A stretch of 64,000 nt of DNA from Limonium bicolor (Eukaryota; Streptophyta; Magnoliopsida; Caryophyllales; Plumbaginaceae). The translations under genes and the position numbers were made by a program. The notes beneath the pieces were generated by a model. It ran no database searches, had not been told where the DNA came from, and saw only the letters and a program-made list of their open reading frames with translations. Positions 55,992 through 64,000 of this stretch are shown piece by piece. The DNA is taken from the NCBI GenBank assembly GCA_023374045.1, contig CM041776.1, positions 142,045,296 through 142,109,295 on the forward strand, written 5' to 3'. Position 1 is the stretch's first letter, and each line of letters opens with the position of its first letter.

Positions 55992-56922
55992 GGTGTCAAT
56001 GTCAATTAAAGGCAGGCAAGAAAATAGTTCTAAGTGTGCATATAACCACCCAAAATCGACAGAGTCTCCCCTAAAAATTCAGTAATCTCCACAACACAGA
56101 TTCAATCCATCTTCTAATTGCAGTACATTGAGCATAACAAGTCAACAACCAGAAGAGACTAACGAAATACACAAATTCCTGAAAAGGTGTTCAATACCAA
56201 CAAAGTAATACCAACCAGTTCAGTTGTAAGCACAAATCCAACCCCAATCTTAAAACCACACTCAACATTACCAACACAAGATGCAGTTCTATCACCCCCC
56301 TAAAAGGTACTTTGTTCCACCATTTCAGCTTATCTCAATCACTATTTTTTTTTCTTTAATTCAGCCATGCAAGATAAAAACCACACACTCAAATATGCAT
56401 ATGAAATCACGGTTGGCAGTTTTACACATTCCATCCAGCAACTTACACAAATTAGATAGAAACTTGATAAACGCAAATGAAGCTCAGAAATCTTCAAAAA
56501 TAAACAGCCTATTCTCGCGACTTGACATACCTCACATTCCAAATCTGTCACAAATTCCTTAAACGAGGTAGAAAAGTAGAGAAATTACCTTGTTGAGTTG
56601 AATGAAAGCTTAGAGGAAGATAGAACAGCAAAATTTGCACAATCGAACTCAAAAACCCCCAATTCGGTAGTTAGGGTTCGAACAGGTATGCTCCAAAATC
56701 GGGCAGATTCAAGATGTTTCTGGTGGATTTCGAGTGCTAGAGTGTAGAGGATTCAAAAACGAAGAGATTGGTAGTAAGAATGAGGGATTTGGTGGAGTTT
56801 TGAGTGAGTTATGGGAGATTGGAGAAGAGGGAGATAGGGGCTGCGGCGTCGCGAGGTTGAAGAAGAAGTTTTATGGATTTTGGTTTTGCCCGCGCCCCTC
56901 CTTAAGTCAGAAATTTCGAGCT
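55992..56922 (-). other. Spacer between pol and the env-position ORF
   Basis: A non-coding, AT-rich segment upstream of the env-position ORF, with no recognised motif. Confidence 0.45.
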
Positions 56923-57165
56923 GTCCGAACTTCAATGTTCGGACAGAAGCTCGGACTCACATACCTGGGCTGCGCTTCGTGTTCGGTCCGAACTTCGATG
57001 TCCGGACCGAAGTTCGGACATCCCGTTTTGCATAGCTCTCCAACTCTCGAACAACGTCCGAACTTCAATGTCCGGACAGAAGTTCGGACATATAGCTTTG
57101 CCCAGCCCTCAGATCCTCGAATCAGGTCCGAACTTCGATGTTCGGACCGAAGTTCGGACATCACC
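56923..57165 (-). repeat. Internal palindromic GTCCGAACTTC array, four units
   Basis: Four units spaced 66-71 bp, each with GTCCGAACTTCRATGTYCGG then AC(M)GAAGTTCGGACAT, separated by CT-rich spacers such as TTTGCCCAGCCCTC. They are similar in unit and orientation to the U3 array, although the element has an independent copy here between pol and the env-position ORF. Confidence 0.8.
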
Positions 57166-57277
57166 AAATATGCACCTCTTTGTTTCTTTTTGAACTCAAC
57201 TTACTGCAACAACAACATTACTCTAAAACAAAACTATAAACAACATAAAAACACAGAAAAGAAGTACCGAAAACACT

Positions 57278-57325
57278 GGGTTGCCTCCCAGTCAGCTGCT
57301 CTTCTTTAATGTCTTTAGCTAGACA
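57278..57325 (-). promoter_or_regulatory. Conserved post-pol motif (GGGAGGCAACCC block)
   Basis: The plus strand reads GGGTTGCCTCCC, AGCTGCTCTT and GTCTTTAGCTAGAC. The same block is kept in the nested derivative at 19147-19191 although pol is gone. GGGAGGCAACCC-type sequence at the end of pol is, from memory, widespread in plant Athila elements. Confidence 0.55.
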
Positions 57326-57337
57326 ATTTCCGTTTGA

Positions 57338-57701
57338 TTAATCAGAAGAGGTGTGATGAGCAGCTCTACAACAGCCCACAGTGAATTCCTTCAGCTTTCG
57401 CAATTCTTTTCGCATTCGCCAAGAGAATTTCTTTTTCACATTTGAACTCGTCTCTTGAGAATTCATCGTTGCTGTAGGATTGGATTCACTCTCCAAAAAG
57501 AATATCGCCTGCAAAGGAAAAAGATTATGATCAGTACCAAGATAGCTTTTTAATCGAGCACCATTTACCTTAAAGGTTTCACCAGCCTTATTTTCCAGCT
57601 CGTACGCCCCGTAAGATGTAGCTCCCACAACTCTGAAGGGGCCGGCCCAGTGCGACTTAAGCTTCCCAGGGAAGAGGCGTAGCCTAGAGTAAAGAGTAGC
57701 A
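57338..57701 (-). pseudogene. Athila integrase C-terminal tail, frameshifted
   Basis: The frame 57338-57628 begins near [20 protein letters not shown] and continues [12 protein letters not shown], the typical integrase C-terminal segment of Athila (expression of a GPF-like end followed by VNGxRLKxY). It is offset from the main integrase frame, which ends at 57702 by a register change. Confidence 0.65.
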
Positions 57702-58979
57702 CTAGATCACTTTAAAGTCTCTCTTTTGTATCATCCGGTCGTGGATCTTTTTGGTGCGCTCTTTATAGATTCTTGAGCTTTCGTACGCCTGGTCCCTCAA
57801 TTCCTCCAACTCAGAAAGCTGAAATCGCCTCTTCTCCCCAGCGCCATGTAAATCAAAATTAAGAGCCTTTAAAGCCCAATAGGCTCTGTGCTCTAGCTCA
57901 ACTGGGAGATGACAAGCCTTCCCGTATACCAGCTTGAAGGGGGACATCCCAATGGGAGTCTTAAATGCAGTTCTATAGGCCCATAGAGCATCATCAAGCT
58001 TGACAGACCAATCCTTCCTGGAGGAATTGACTGTCTTCTGAAGAATCCATTTGAGCTCTCGGTTACTCACTTCTGCTTGCCCGTTAGTTTGGGGGTGATA
58101 AGGTAAAGCAACCTTATGAGTCACCCCGTACTTAGTCATCAGAGAATCAAACGCTTTGTTGCAGAAATGAGAACCTCCGTCACTGATGATAGCTCTTGGT
58201 ACACCAAATCTGGTAAAGATGTTCTTCTTCAAGAATTTTACCACGGTTCTAGCATCAGCAGAAGGGCAGGGGATTGCTTCGACCCATTTGGAAACATAAT
58301 CTACAGCAACAAGGATGTAGTGGTTTCCGTGAGAAGAAGGAAATGGGCCGGTGAAGTCAATACCCCAGACATCAAATAATTCCACTTCAAGGATTCCCTT
58401 CTGCGGCATCTCATGCCTTCTTGAAGTGTTCCCCATCCTCTGGCAGTTATCACAGTGAGCACAGAAGCGGTGGACATCTTTGTGTAGAGTGGGCCAGTAA
58501 AAACCGCACTCTAACACTTTAGCAGCTGTCCTAGTGGGACCGTGGTGACCACCCGCCTCTCGGGAATGGCAGAACTCTATTACACTGTTTACCTCTTCAT
58601 CCGGGAGACATCTTCTGATCAATCCATCAGCACATACTCTGAAGAGATAGGGGTCCTCCCAAACGTAATGACGGGTCTCAGACAGAAACTTCTTCCTCTG
58701 GTTGTAGCTTAGATCATGGGGAACCAACCCAGAGGCAAGATAGTTAGCCAAGTCAGCGTACCATGGCTCTTTGACTTTCCCAATTACAAAGACCGTTTCG
58801 TCGGGAAAGAACTCATTTATGGGGACCCCGTCATCTGGAGTCTCAAGCCTTGATAAATGGTCTGCAACCCCATTCTGCTTCCCTTGCTTATCAACCACTT
58901 CCAAGTCAAACTCTTGGAGAAGCAGGATCCATCTCAATAGTCTGGGCTTGGAATCATTCTTTTGAAACAAATACTTCAA
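57702..58979 (-). CDS. Athila RNase H end and integrase
   Basis: A 425-codon frame. It begins with the RNase H C-terminus and connection ([28 protein letters not shown]). Next is the zinc-binding domain ([20 protein letters not shown], then [11 protein letters not shown]). The integrase core has [14 protein letters not shown] (first Asp), [12 protein letters not shown] (second Asp) and [20 protein letters not shown] (Glu). [20 protein letters not shown] and the [15 protein letters not shown] helix follow. Integrase cuts and joins cDNA into the host genome. The triad is complete, so the domain would be active if translated in frame; frame changes occur on both sides. Confidence 0.88.
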   Translation of the reverse strand: MKYLFQKNDSKPRLLRWILLLQEFDLEVVDKQGKQNGVADHLSRLETPDDGVPINEFFPDETVFVIGKVKEPWYADLANYLASGLVPHDLSYNQRKKFLSETRHYVWEDPYLFRVCADGLIRRCLPDEEVNSVIEFCHSREAGGHHGPTRTAAKVLECGFYWPTLHKDVHRFCAHCDNCQRMGNTSRRHEMPQKGILEVELFDVWGIDFTGPFPSSHGNHYILVAVDYVSKWVEAIPCPSADARTVVKFLKKNIFTRFGVPRAIISDGGSHFCNKAFDSLMTKYGVTHKVALPYHPQTNGQAEVSNRELKWILQKTVNSSRKDWSVKLDDALWAYRTAFKTPIGMSPFKLVYGKACHLPVELEHRAYWALKALNFDLHGAGEKRRFQLSELEELRDQAYESSRIYKERTKKIHDRMIQKRDFKVI

Positions 58980-59130
58980 GGCGGAGTGGTCGGTGTGGCA
59001 ATTACCTTACTCCCCAACAAATAAGGTCTGAATTTGTCAAGAGCGAACACCACAGCCAGTAGCTCCTTCTCAGTGGTGGTGTAGTTCTTTTGAGGCTCCG
59101 TCAGCGTCTTACTCGCATATGTGATAACCC

Positions 59131-60333
59131 TCAAAATTTATCCTTCCTTTGACAGAGTGCAGCACCAACAGCGAAGTCGCTAGCATCAGTCATTACCTCA
59201 AAAGGAAGGGTCCAGTCAGGGGGAACCACAATGGGGGCAGAGATGAGTTTATTCTTGATGGTTTGAAAAGCCTTCAAACATTCTTCTGAGAAGTGAAACT
59301 TAACATCTTTCTGCAGGAGATCAGACAAGGGCTTCGCGATTTTTGAAAAGTCCTGGATGAACCTTCGATAGAACCCCGCGTGACCCAGGAAAGATCTGAC
59401 TCCTCTGACTGAAGTGGGAGGAGGTAACCCCTCAATGACTTCCACTTTTGCCTTATCCACCTGAATGCCGTCTTTGGAGACCCTGTGCCCAAGCACTATA
59501 CCCTCATGTACCATAAAATGGCACTTCTCCCAATTTAAAACCAGGTGGGTCTCCTCACATCTGCTTAGTATCTGATCCAGCTGATCCAGACACACATCAA
59601 AGTTCTGGCCATACACCGAGAAGTCGTCCATGAAGACTTCTATGCTCTTCTCAATAAATTCGTTGAAAATGGCCATCATGCACCGCTGGAAGGTGGCTGG
59701 TGCGTTGCAGAGACCAAATGGCATCCTCCTATAAGCAAACGTGCCATAAGGGCAGGTGAAGGTGGTCTTCTCCTGATCCTCTGGCGCGATGGGAATCTGG
59801 AAGTAACCGCTGTATCCATCAAGGAAACAGTAGTACTCCTGCCCAGCCAGTCGCTCCAACATCTGATCGATGAACGGCAGCGGGAAATGATCCTTTCTTG
59901 TGGCCTCGTTCAAACGTCTGTAGTCTATGCACATCCTCCAGCCAGTGGTCTGTCTTTGAGGCACCAGCTCTCCCTTGTCATTGGGCACCGCCACAATTCC
60001 TCCTTTCTTGGGTACGACTTGCACGGGAGAAACCCAGCGGCTGTCAGAGATGGGGTAGATGATGCCCGCATCCAAGAGCTTTAACACTTCAGCTTTCACT
60101 ACTTCCTTCAGGTTGGGGTTCAATCTCCTTTGGGGTTGCCTCACTGGTTTGATACTATCTTCCATGTAGATTCGGTGAGTGCAGAACCCTGGACTGATCC
60201 CTTTAATATCTGCCACTGACCACCCCAATGCTCCCTTGTGTCTTCCTAATACTTCCAGAAGTCTGCTTTCCTGCGAAACAGAAAGAAGAAGAAATAATAA
60301 CTGGCAGGGCGCCACCCTCTGCCAAGAAAGCAT
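59131..60333 (-). CDS. Athila reverse transcriptase and start of RNase H
   Basis: A 400-codon frame. Motifs in order are DSRWVSPVQVVPKKGG, then WRMCIDYRRLNEAT, YCFLDGYSGYFQIPI, FAYRRMPFGLCNAPATFQRC and the catalytic VFMDDFSVYG. Next come LVLNWEKCHFM and VRSFLGHAGFYRRFI, and finally the RNase H start FEVMTDASDFAVGAAL. All core RT residues are present. It copies RNA to cDNA from the tRNA-Asp primer. A frame change between 58980 and 59131 separates the remaining RNase H (TEKELLAVVFALDKFRPY region). Confidence 0.88.
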   Translation of the reverse strand: MLSWQRVAPCQLLFLLLSVSQESRLLEVLGRHKGALGWSVADIKGISPGFCTHRIYMEDSIKPVRQPQRRLNPNLKEVVKAEVLKLLDAGIIYPISDSRWVSPVQVVPKKGGIVAVPNDKGELVPQRQTTGWRMCIDYRRLNEATRKDHFPLPFIDQMLERLAGQEYYCFLDGYSGYFQIPIAPEDQEKTTFTCPYGTFAYRRMPFGLCNAPATFQRCMMAIFNEFIEKSIEVFMDDFSVYGQNFDVCLDQLDQILSRCEETHLVLNWEKCHFMVHEGIVLGHRVSKDGIQVDKAKVEVIEGLPPPTSVRGVRSFLGHAGFYRRFIQDFSKIAKPLSDLLQKDVKFHFSEECLKAFQTIKNKLISAPIVVPPDWTLPFEVMTDASDFAVGAALCQRKDKF

Positions 60334-60694
60334 ATTTAAGATTTGAAGGAAGAGTTTTTAATTCTAGAGTGGGGGGCTTCTCTACTGAAGGAATGAGCCT
60401 CTGAGTAGGCCTGTCCAGTGGCTCCACAGGAGGAGCATGAGGGCGAAAATAGGTTCGTCCCTGGTTAAGCTGCTGGACAACAGTAGCTACCTCAGTGCTC
60501 TCCTTGTCATCCTCAATCGAATGGCATAACACCTGTCTTAACAGATCAGAATTCTCAAACAGGAAGGAAGAGTCATCAGTACTTTCAGCGACAAATGCAT
60601 CAAAATCATCAGTATAGTCGACATCAATAGAAAGTACAGCATGAGAAGAAGCATTTGTTCTCATCATTGGTGATATCAAAACTAAGCTCCTCAT
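60203..60694 (-). pseudogene. Athila protease-RT linker region
   Basis: An open frame (ASSHAVLSIDVDYTDDFDAF, later LELKTLPSNLKYAFLAEG and LPVIIS) that joins protease to RT. The LPSNLKYAFLG-like segment is a typical Athila pre-RT stretch. The frame overlaps the RT frame and shifts into it at about 60300. Confidence 0.6.
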
Positions 60695-61201
60695 TATTAA
60701 ATTTCAGGGTGATTTTTCCTTTGTCAACATCAATGACAGTTTTAGCAGTTCTCAGGAATGGTCTACCCAAAATTAATGGTACTTCCACATCCTCATCCAT
60801 ATCAAGAATAACAAAATCAGCAGGAAAGAAGAAGTTACCAACACCTACCACAACGTTCTCAACCATACCAAGAGGTTTGATTGAGGAACGATCAGCCAAT
60901 TGTAAATTAAAGTTGATTGGGACAAGCTCACCAGCATGAAGCTTCTAAACATGGAATATGGCATTAAATTGATGCTTGCTCCAAGGTCGCAGAGTCCGTA
61001 CCCACAGTCCATGTCTCCTATGGTGCAAGGGATGATGGGCTGCCCTGGATCTCCACACTTTGGAGGGAGCTTCTGCTGGATGGCTGCAGAGCACGTCTCT
61101 GTCAGCTGAACAATCTCCTTTTCTTTGAACCTTCGCTTGTTAGAAATCAAATCCTTCACAAAGCGAGCGTAGTTAGGCATCTGCTTGATAGCATCAATCA
61201 A
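60624..61201 (-). pseudogene. Athila aspartic protease, frameshifted
   Basis: Two frames (60845-61201 and 60624-60899). The first has MPNYARFVKDLISNKR, then LPPKCGDPGQPIIPCTIG and the active site CDLGASINLMPYSMF, where Athila proteases use DLGAS in place of DTGA/DSGA. The second has PADFVILDMDEDVEVPLILG and RPFLRTAKTVIDV, the flap-distal part. The register changes at about 60940. Confidence 0.8.
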
Positions 61202-61233
61202 GGGAATATTAATAGTAAGCTTCGAAAATACAC

Positions 61234-61796
61234 TTAAAAATTTCCCAAATTGATCATCAAGTTCTTTTCTTTTAATCTATTAGGGAAAGGAAGTTCCTTC
61301 GGAACCACCTTACCCTTGGAGTTTTTAGCAGTCAAAATATGAGAAGGGGAAGAAATAGGAGCCTGGGTCTCCTCAACAACTACCTCAGGAGGGGCTGGGG
61401 GCCCTGACGGTGCACCAGTGCTAGAAGAAGGGCGACCGGTCTCCTCGTCAGCTTGGTCCTCAGCCACTTGATTTCTATTTATTAACTGCTTCCCGCTTCT
61501 TAAGGTAACTGCTGCCACCTCTTCAGAATCTGAGCAGTCTTCGACTACCACGGTTTCCGAAACCGTCACTGCCTTCAACTGAGCTTTAGGATTGGGGTCT
61601 GTTTGGGAAGGCAGTGAGCCAGACGGTCTCTGCTGCAGGAGGAACTGAGTCAACTGACTCATAGTTCCTTGCATCTCCACCATAGCGTTCTCAAGCTTTT
61701 GCTGGCCAGCTGCCAGATTCTGATTTATCACTGTTTGTTGCTCTTGAGAGGCCATCAGTTTATCCATCATCTCCTTTAAATTAGCATTGTTCGAAC
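61234..61796 (-). CDS. Athila gag C-terminal/linker region
   Basis: A 178-codon frame with MMDKLMASQEQQTVINQNLA and a coiled-coil-like Q-rich segment. VAAVTLRSGKQL, the Athila hallmark between gag and protease, follows, then Pro-rich spacer and KELPFPNRLKEK. It follows the gag frame by a one-register change at about 61790. Confidence 0.75.
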
Positions 61797-63147
61797 TCAG
61801 TGACGATGGCTGAGCTGGAGATGCTGTGGCCTAAACTGATTGTATGGGGGCCTAACAAAACCAGGTGGTCCTCCCTGACTTGCCCTCTGAGGCTGCATCT
61901 GCTGTGAGTTGAGGGCGTTATTTGGATTACCGTACCTCAGGTTTGGATGCTGGTTCTGCATCCAAGGCTGCCTGTTGTACTGACCAATTACATTTGCTTC
62001 CTCAGTCTGCCTCATCTCAGCAACCATCGGGCAGTCTTCGTAGTCATGGCTGTCTCCACACTGAGAACAGCATACCTCATTTGGACCAGTAGACACCTGC
62101 TTGACGGCTTGCACAGATGTCTGTCCCATAGTGAGCCGCTCGAGCATCTTCGCCATATTGCCCACTGTGGTACTCAGATGGGCCTGCTCAGCAGCAATCT
62201 GCTCCATCATAGGGTCTGGAGTTCGAGAGGAGGTCTGCCCAACTGTAAAGACCCTTCCTCCACTGTTGCTCCACTGGCGGAGCTCCTCGCAGTAGGACTC
62301 CATGGCTGACATAAATTCCTCTCCGCTTTTAGCCAACAAATTTCCACCCAATGCGGCTCTGACCTCGGCTCTGTGCTCATCTCTCAGCCCTTGAAAGAAC
62401 CCCTGGGCCAAGGACGTCATATTCTGACCGTGATGCGGGCACTGGCGGAGCAGCTCCTTGAACCTATCCCAAGCTTCACATATTGTCTCGTTACCGGACT
62501 GTCTGAAAGCGGTCAGATCAGCGATCATCTGTCTGGTCCGGGAGATGGGAATATACTTCTCATAGAACCTCTCCGTCAGCAGCTCCCAGGTAGTGATGAT
62601 ACCTGGTGGTAGACGGTGGAACCACTTCGAGGCTTCCCCTGATAGACTGTGCTGAAATAAGCACAGCCGAGCATATTCCTCAAGCCCCTGGGACATCCCC
62701 AACGAATCCAGATGGACTAAAAACCGGTGGACATGGTCGAGTGCATCAGCCGGGTCTGCGCCTGAGAAGGTCCCTGCTGGATGATTCCTGACAGCGTTTG
62801 TCTGATGGCTTGGTTTCAACTTTTGCCATTCTGCTGTTAATTCAGCTGTGAGGTTCGGTAAAGTCACAGGTCCTCTTCTAGGAGCAGCTGGCGGCCGATT
62901 TATTCTTCCCAAAGTGGACTGCTCAGCGTTGGCGGGATGGCGGTCAGCGTTAGCGCAGCCATGGCGAAGGTGAGTGCTCTTCTCGCTCTTCGAGCTGTAC
63001 GGTTGATCTCTAAGTCTAAGTTGAATCTTGGTGGACCTCGAGATCGAGTACGTGCGTGCATTCACCAACACCTGCACAGTTAAACAAAACAAATCAAATA
63101 AAACAAAAACAATTGACAACCAAGGCAAAGGACTTGACAAAGTCAAG
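61797..63147 (-). CDS. Athila gag (capsid and zinc knuckle)
   Basis: The open frame contains the retrotransposon gag domain: GADPADALDHVHRFLVHLDS, then ARLCLFQHSLSGEASKWF, TTWELLTERFYEKYIP and NETICEAWDRFKELLRQCPH. Next are GQTSSRTPDPMMEQ and a CX2CX3HX4C zinc knuckle, CSQCGDSHDYEDC. The frame stays open through the PBS into the LTR, so the true start cannot be read from it. No in-frame Met occurs between the PBS and GMSQGLEE, and an ATG in another frame near 62962 (MAALTLTA) suggests a missing base. It binds and packages element RNA. Confidence 0.85.
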
Positions 63148-63165
63148 TCCCCGGCAACGGCGCCA
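63148..63165 (-). promoter_or_regulatory. tRNA-Asp primer binding site of the Athila element
   Basis: TGGCGCCGTTGCCGGGGA on the minus strand, three bases inside the 5' LTR. It is identical in sequence and spacing to the nested derivative (20259-20276). Confidence 0.9.
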
Positions 63166-63168
63166 TTT

Positions 63169-64000
63169 TGCAAACAGGGAAAATGATCTACTAAAACTAA
63201 ACAAATTAATCTAGAAAATAATAAATCAATAAGTCTGTCGGGTTGCAAAAATCCCGGTCACTACAGAATAGACAGTTAAGCAACCAAGTATCGAACCGTG
63301 GGACTTGAATAAATAAGCCTAAGTCCTATCCTAAATCCTAAGAAAACTGGAAATTAGGGGGGTTGTGAATTGTTTTTGGAACTGAATCAAATAAATGCAA
63401 ATCAGAATTGAATTAAGCAATCGGTAAAAATGAATGATGAGTTTGATAATATGAGTGGAACTCTGGGCTCGGGTTGTTCTTTTCTGGTTGAATCTAGTAA
63501 CTCCTACAATTTAATTATGAGAAACGGAAAGGCCAATTCTTTCTATCTCTTTCAATGCTAAATCCTAGTTCATTGAAGAGCTCACCTATCAGAACGTGAC
63601 AACTCTAATCTAGCAGTTGGCAAAAACACATATAGGTGGAATAAGCACAAAGAATTGTTAGCGTTCGTAGGAAAGATTATCTATCCGACTAATCCTTCCC
63701 CAAATTCCCAGGTTAATTCGAACTCCCTATTAATCACCTTGTCTGATCTTAATAGGTTTCGCAAAACAACTCTATAACTCGCGAAATTAGTAGAGAAGAA
63801 AATTGATAATCATTAACCTGGAAACAATCCGTCACAATCTCATAATCAAACTGCAGAATCTTTAACTACATTGAATCCATCTTGAACAAACCCTACCCCA
63901 GAGTTAAATCCCTACTAGCCAGACATTGCAATGGAACAGATAAATACAATCAACATAGAAATCATCTAAAGGAAGAAAAACCCTTCTGTTGAACGATTAT
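63169..64000 (-). repeat. 5' LTR of the Athila element, partial
   Basis: 832 bp matching 51839 onward, starting TGCAAACAGG. The differences are a handful of substitutions and single-base indels. It is cut by the window edge before U3. Confidence 0.88.

Larger units (their letters stand above)
51839..64000 (-). mobile_element. Athila-lineage Ty3/gypsy element, 5' LTR runs off the window
   Basis: 3' LTR 51839-53451, interior 53452-63168 and the first 832 bp of the 5' LTR at 63169-64000. The PBS matches tRNA-Asp. Coding order on the minus strand is gag, protease, RT, RNase H, integrase, then an env-like region after pol. FMDDFSVYG in RT, the AVTLRSGKQL segment after gag and DLGAS in the protease are typical of Athila. 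GTTAT (51834-51838) is the left target-site copy. The visible LTR parts are nearly identical, so the insertion is recent. It sits in a Tekay-type LTR. Confidence 0.9.

Overview
The window is plant nuclear DNA, probably from a eudicot and probably pericentromeric or otherwise repeat-rich. Essentially all of it is LTR retrotransposons nested in one another. I see no ordinary single-copy host gene, tRNA, rRNA or CRISPR array. The plant assignment rests on Tekay/Del-type chromovirus and Athila-type Ty3/gypsy coding regions, on plant-type primer binding sites (tRNA-iMet, tRNA-Asp and probably tRNA-Arg complements), and on LTRs of 1.6 to 5.3 kb.

Layout. (1) 1-9706, plus strand: 3' part of a large non-autonomous element. 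The window opens inside its tRNA-iMet binding site, its 5.4-kb interior is non-coding, and a 4.3-kb 3' LTR ends at 9706. It shares a 17-nt polypurine tract with the Tekay element. (2) 9707-10520 and 32087-32375: two halves of an older Tekay-type LTR, split by the next element. (3) 10521-32086, minus strand: a nearly complete Tekay/Del chromovirus with two 4.83-kb LTRs and near-matching 5-bp flanks (TTACT/TTACC). Its order is gag, a captured AlkB-like dioxygenase segment, protease, RT, RNase H, integrase, chromodomain. (4) 16464-21856, nested in the integrase of (3): a 5.4-kb non-autonomous Athila derivative with a perfect target duplication (CTTGC) and one 160-codon ORF carrying only a gag zinc knuckle. 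(5) 32511 to about 50433, plus strand: a Tat/Ogre-like element with a 5.3-kb LTR, gene-like fragments inside the LTR, a tRNA-Arg-type PBS and a long non-coding interior. (6) 38317-43796: a truncated second Tekay copy inside (5), flanked by a 433-bp direct duplication of the host sequence. (7) 49813-50433: a ~50-bp minisatellite. (8) 50434-51838: the start of another Tekay-type LTR, cut by (9). (9) 51839-64000, minus strand: an Athila element with LTR, env-like region, pol, gag, PBS and the beginning of the 5' LTR, which runs off the window.

How the parts relate. The autonomous Tekay and Athila copies each have a non-autonomous relative in the window that keeps the PBS, PPT and selected RNA hairpins but not pol, as expected if the relatives are mobilised in trans. 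The most unusual content is the AlkB-like segment. It keeps the Fe(II)/2-oxoglutarate ligands and sits between gag and protease in a 983-nt interval with GT...AG ends whose removal joins gag and protease exactly in frame. Other notable signals are RNA hairpins shared by divergent Tekay-type LTRs, a second internal polypurine tract, palindromic arrays in Athila U3 regions that recur inside the element, and a truncated insertion whose junction shows 4-nt microhomology.

Limits. The paired LTRs differ mostly by 1-3-base indels and the coding regions are broken by similar indels. Residual long-read error is therefore a real alternative to genuine pseudogenisation. Family assignments come from motif recognition, not searches.
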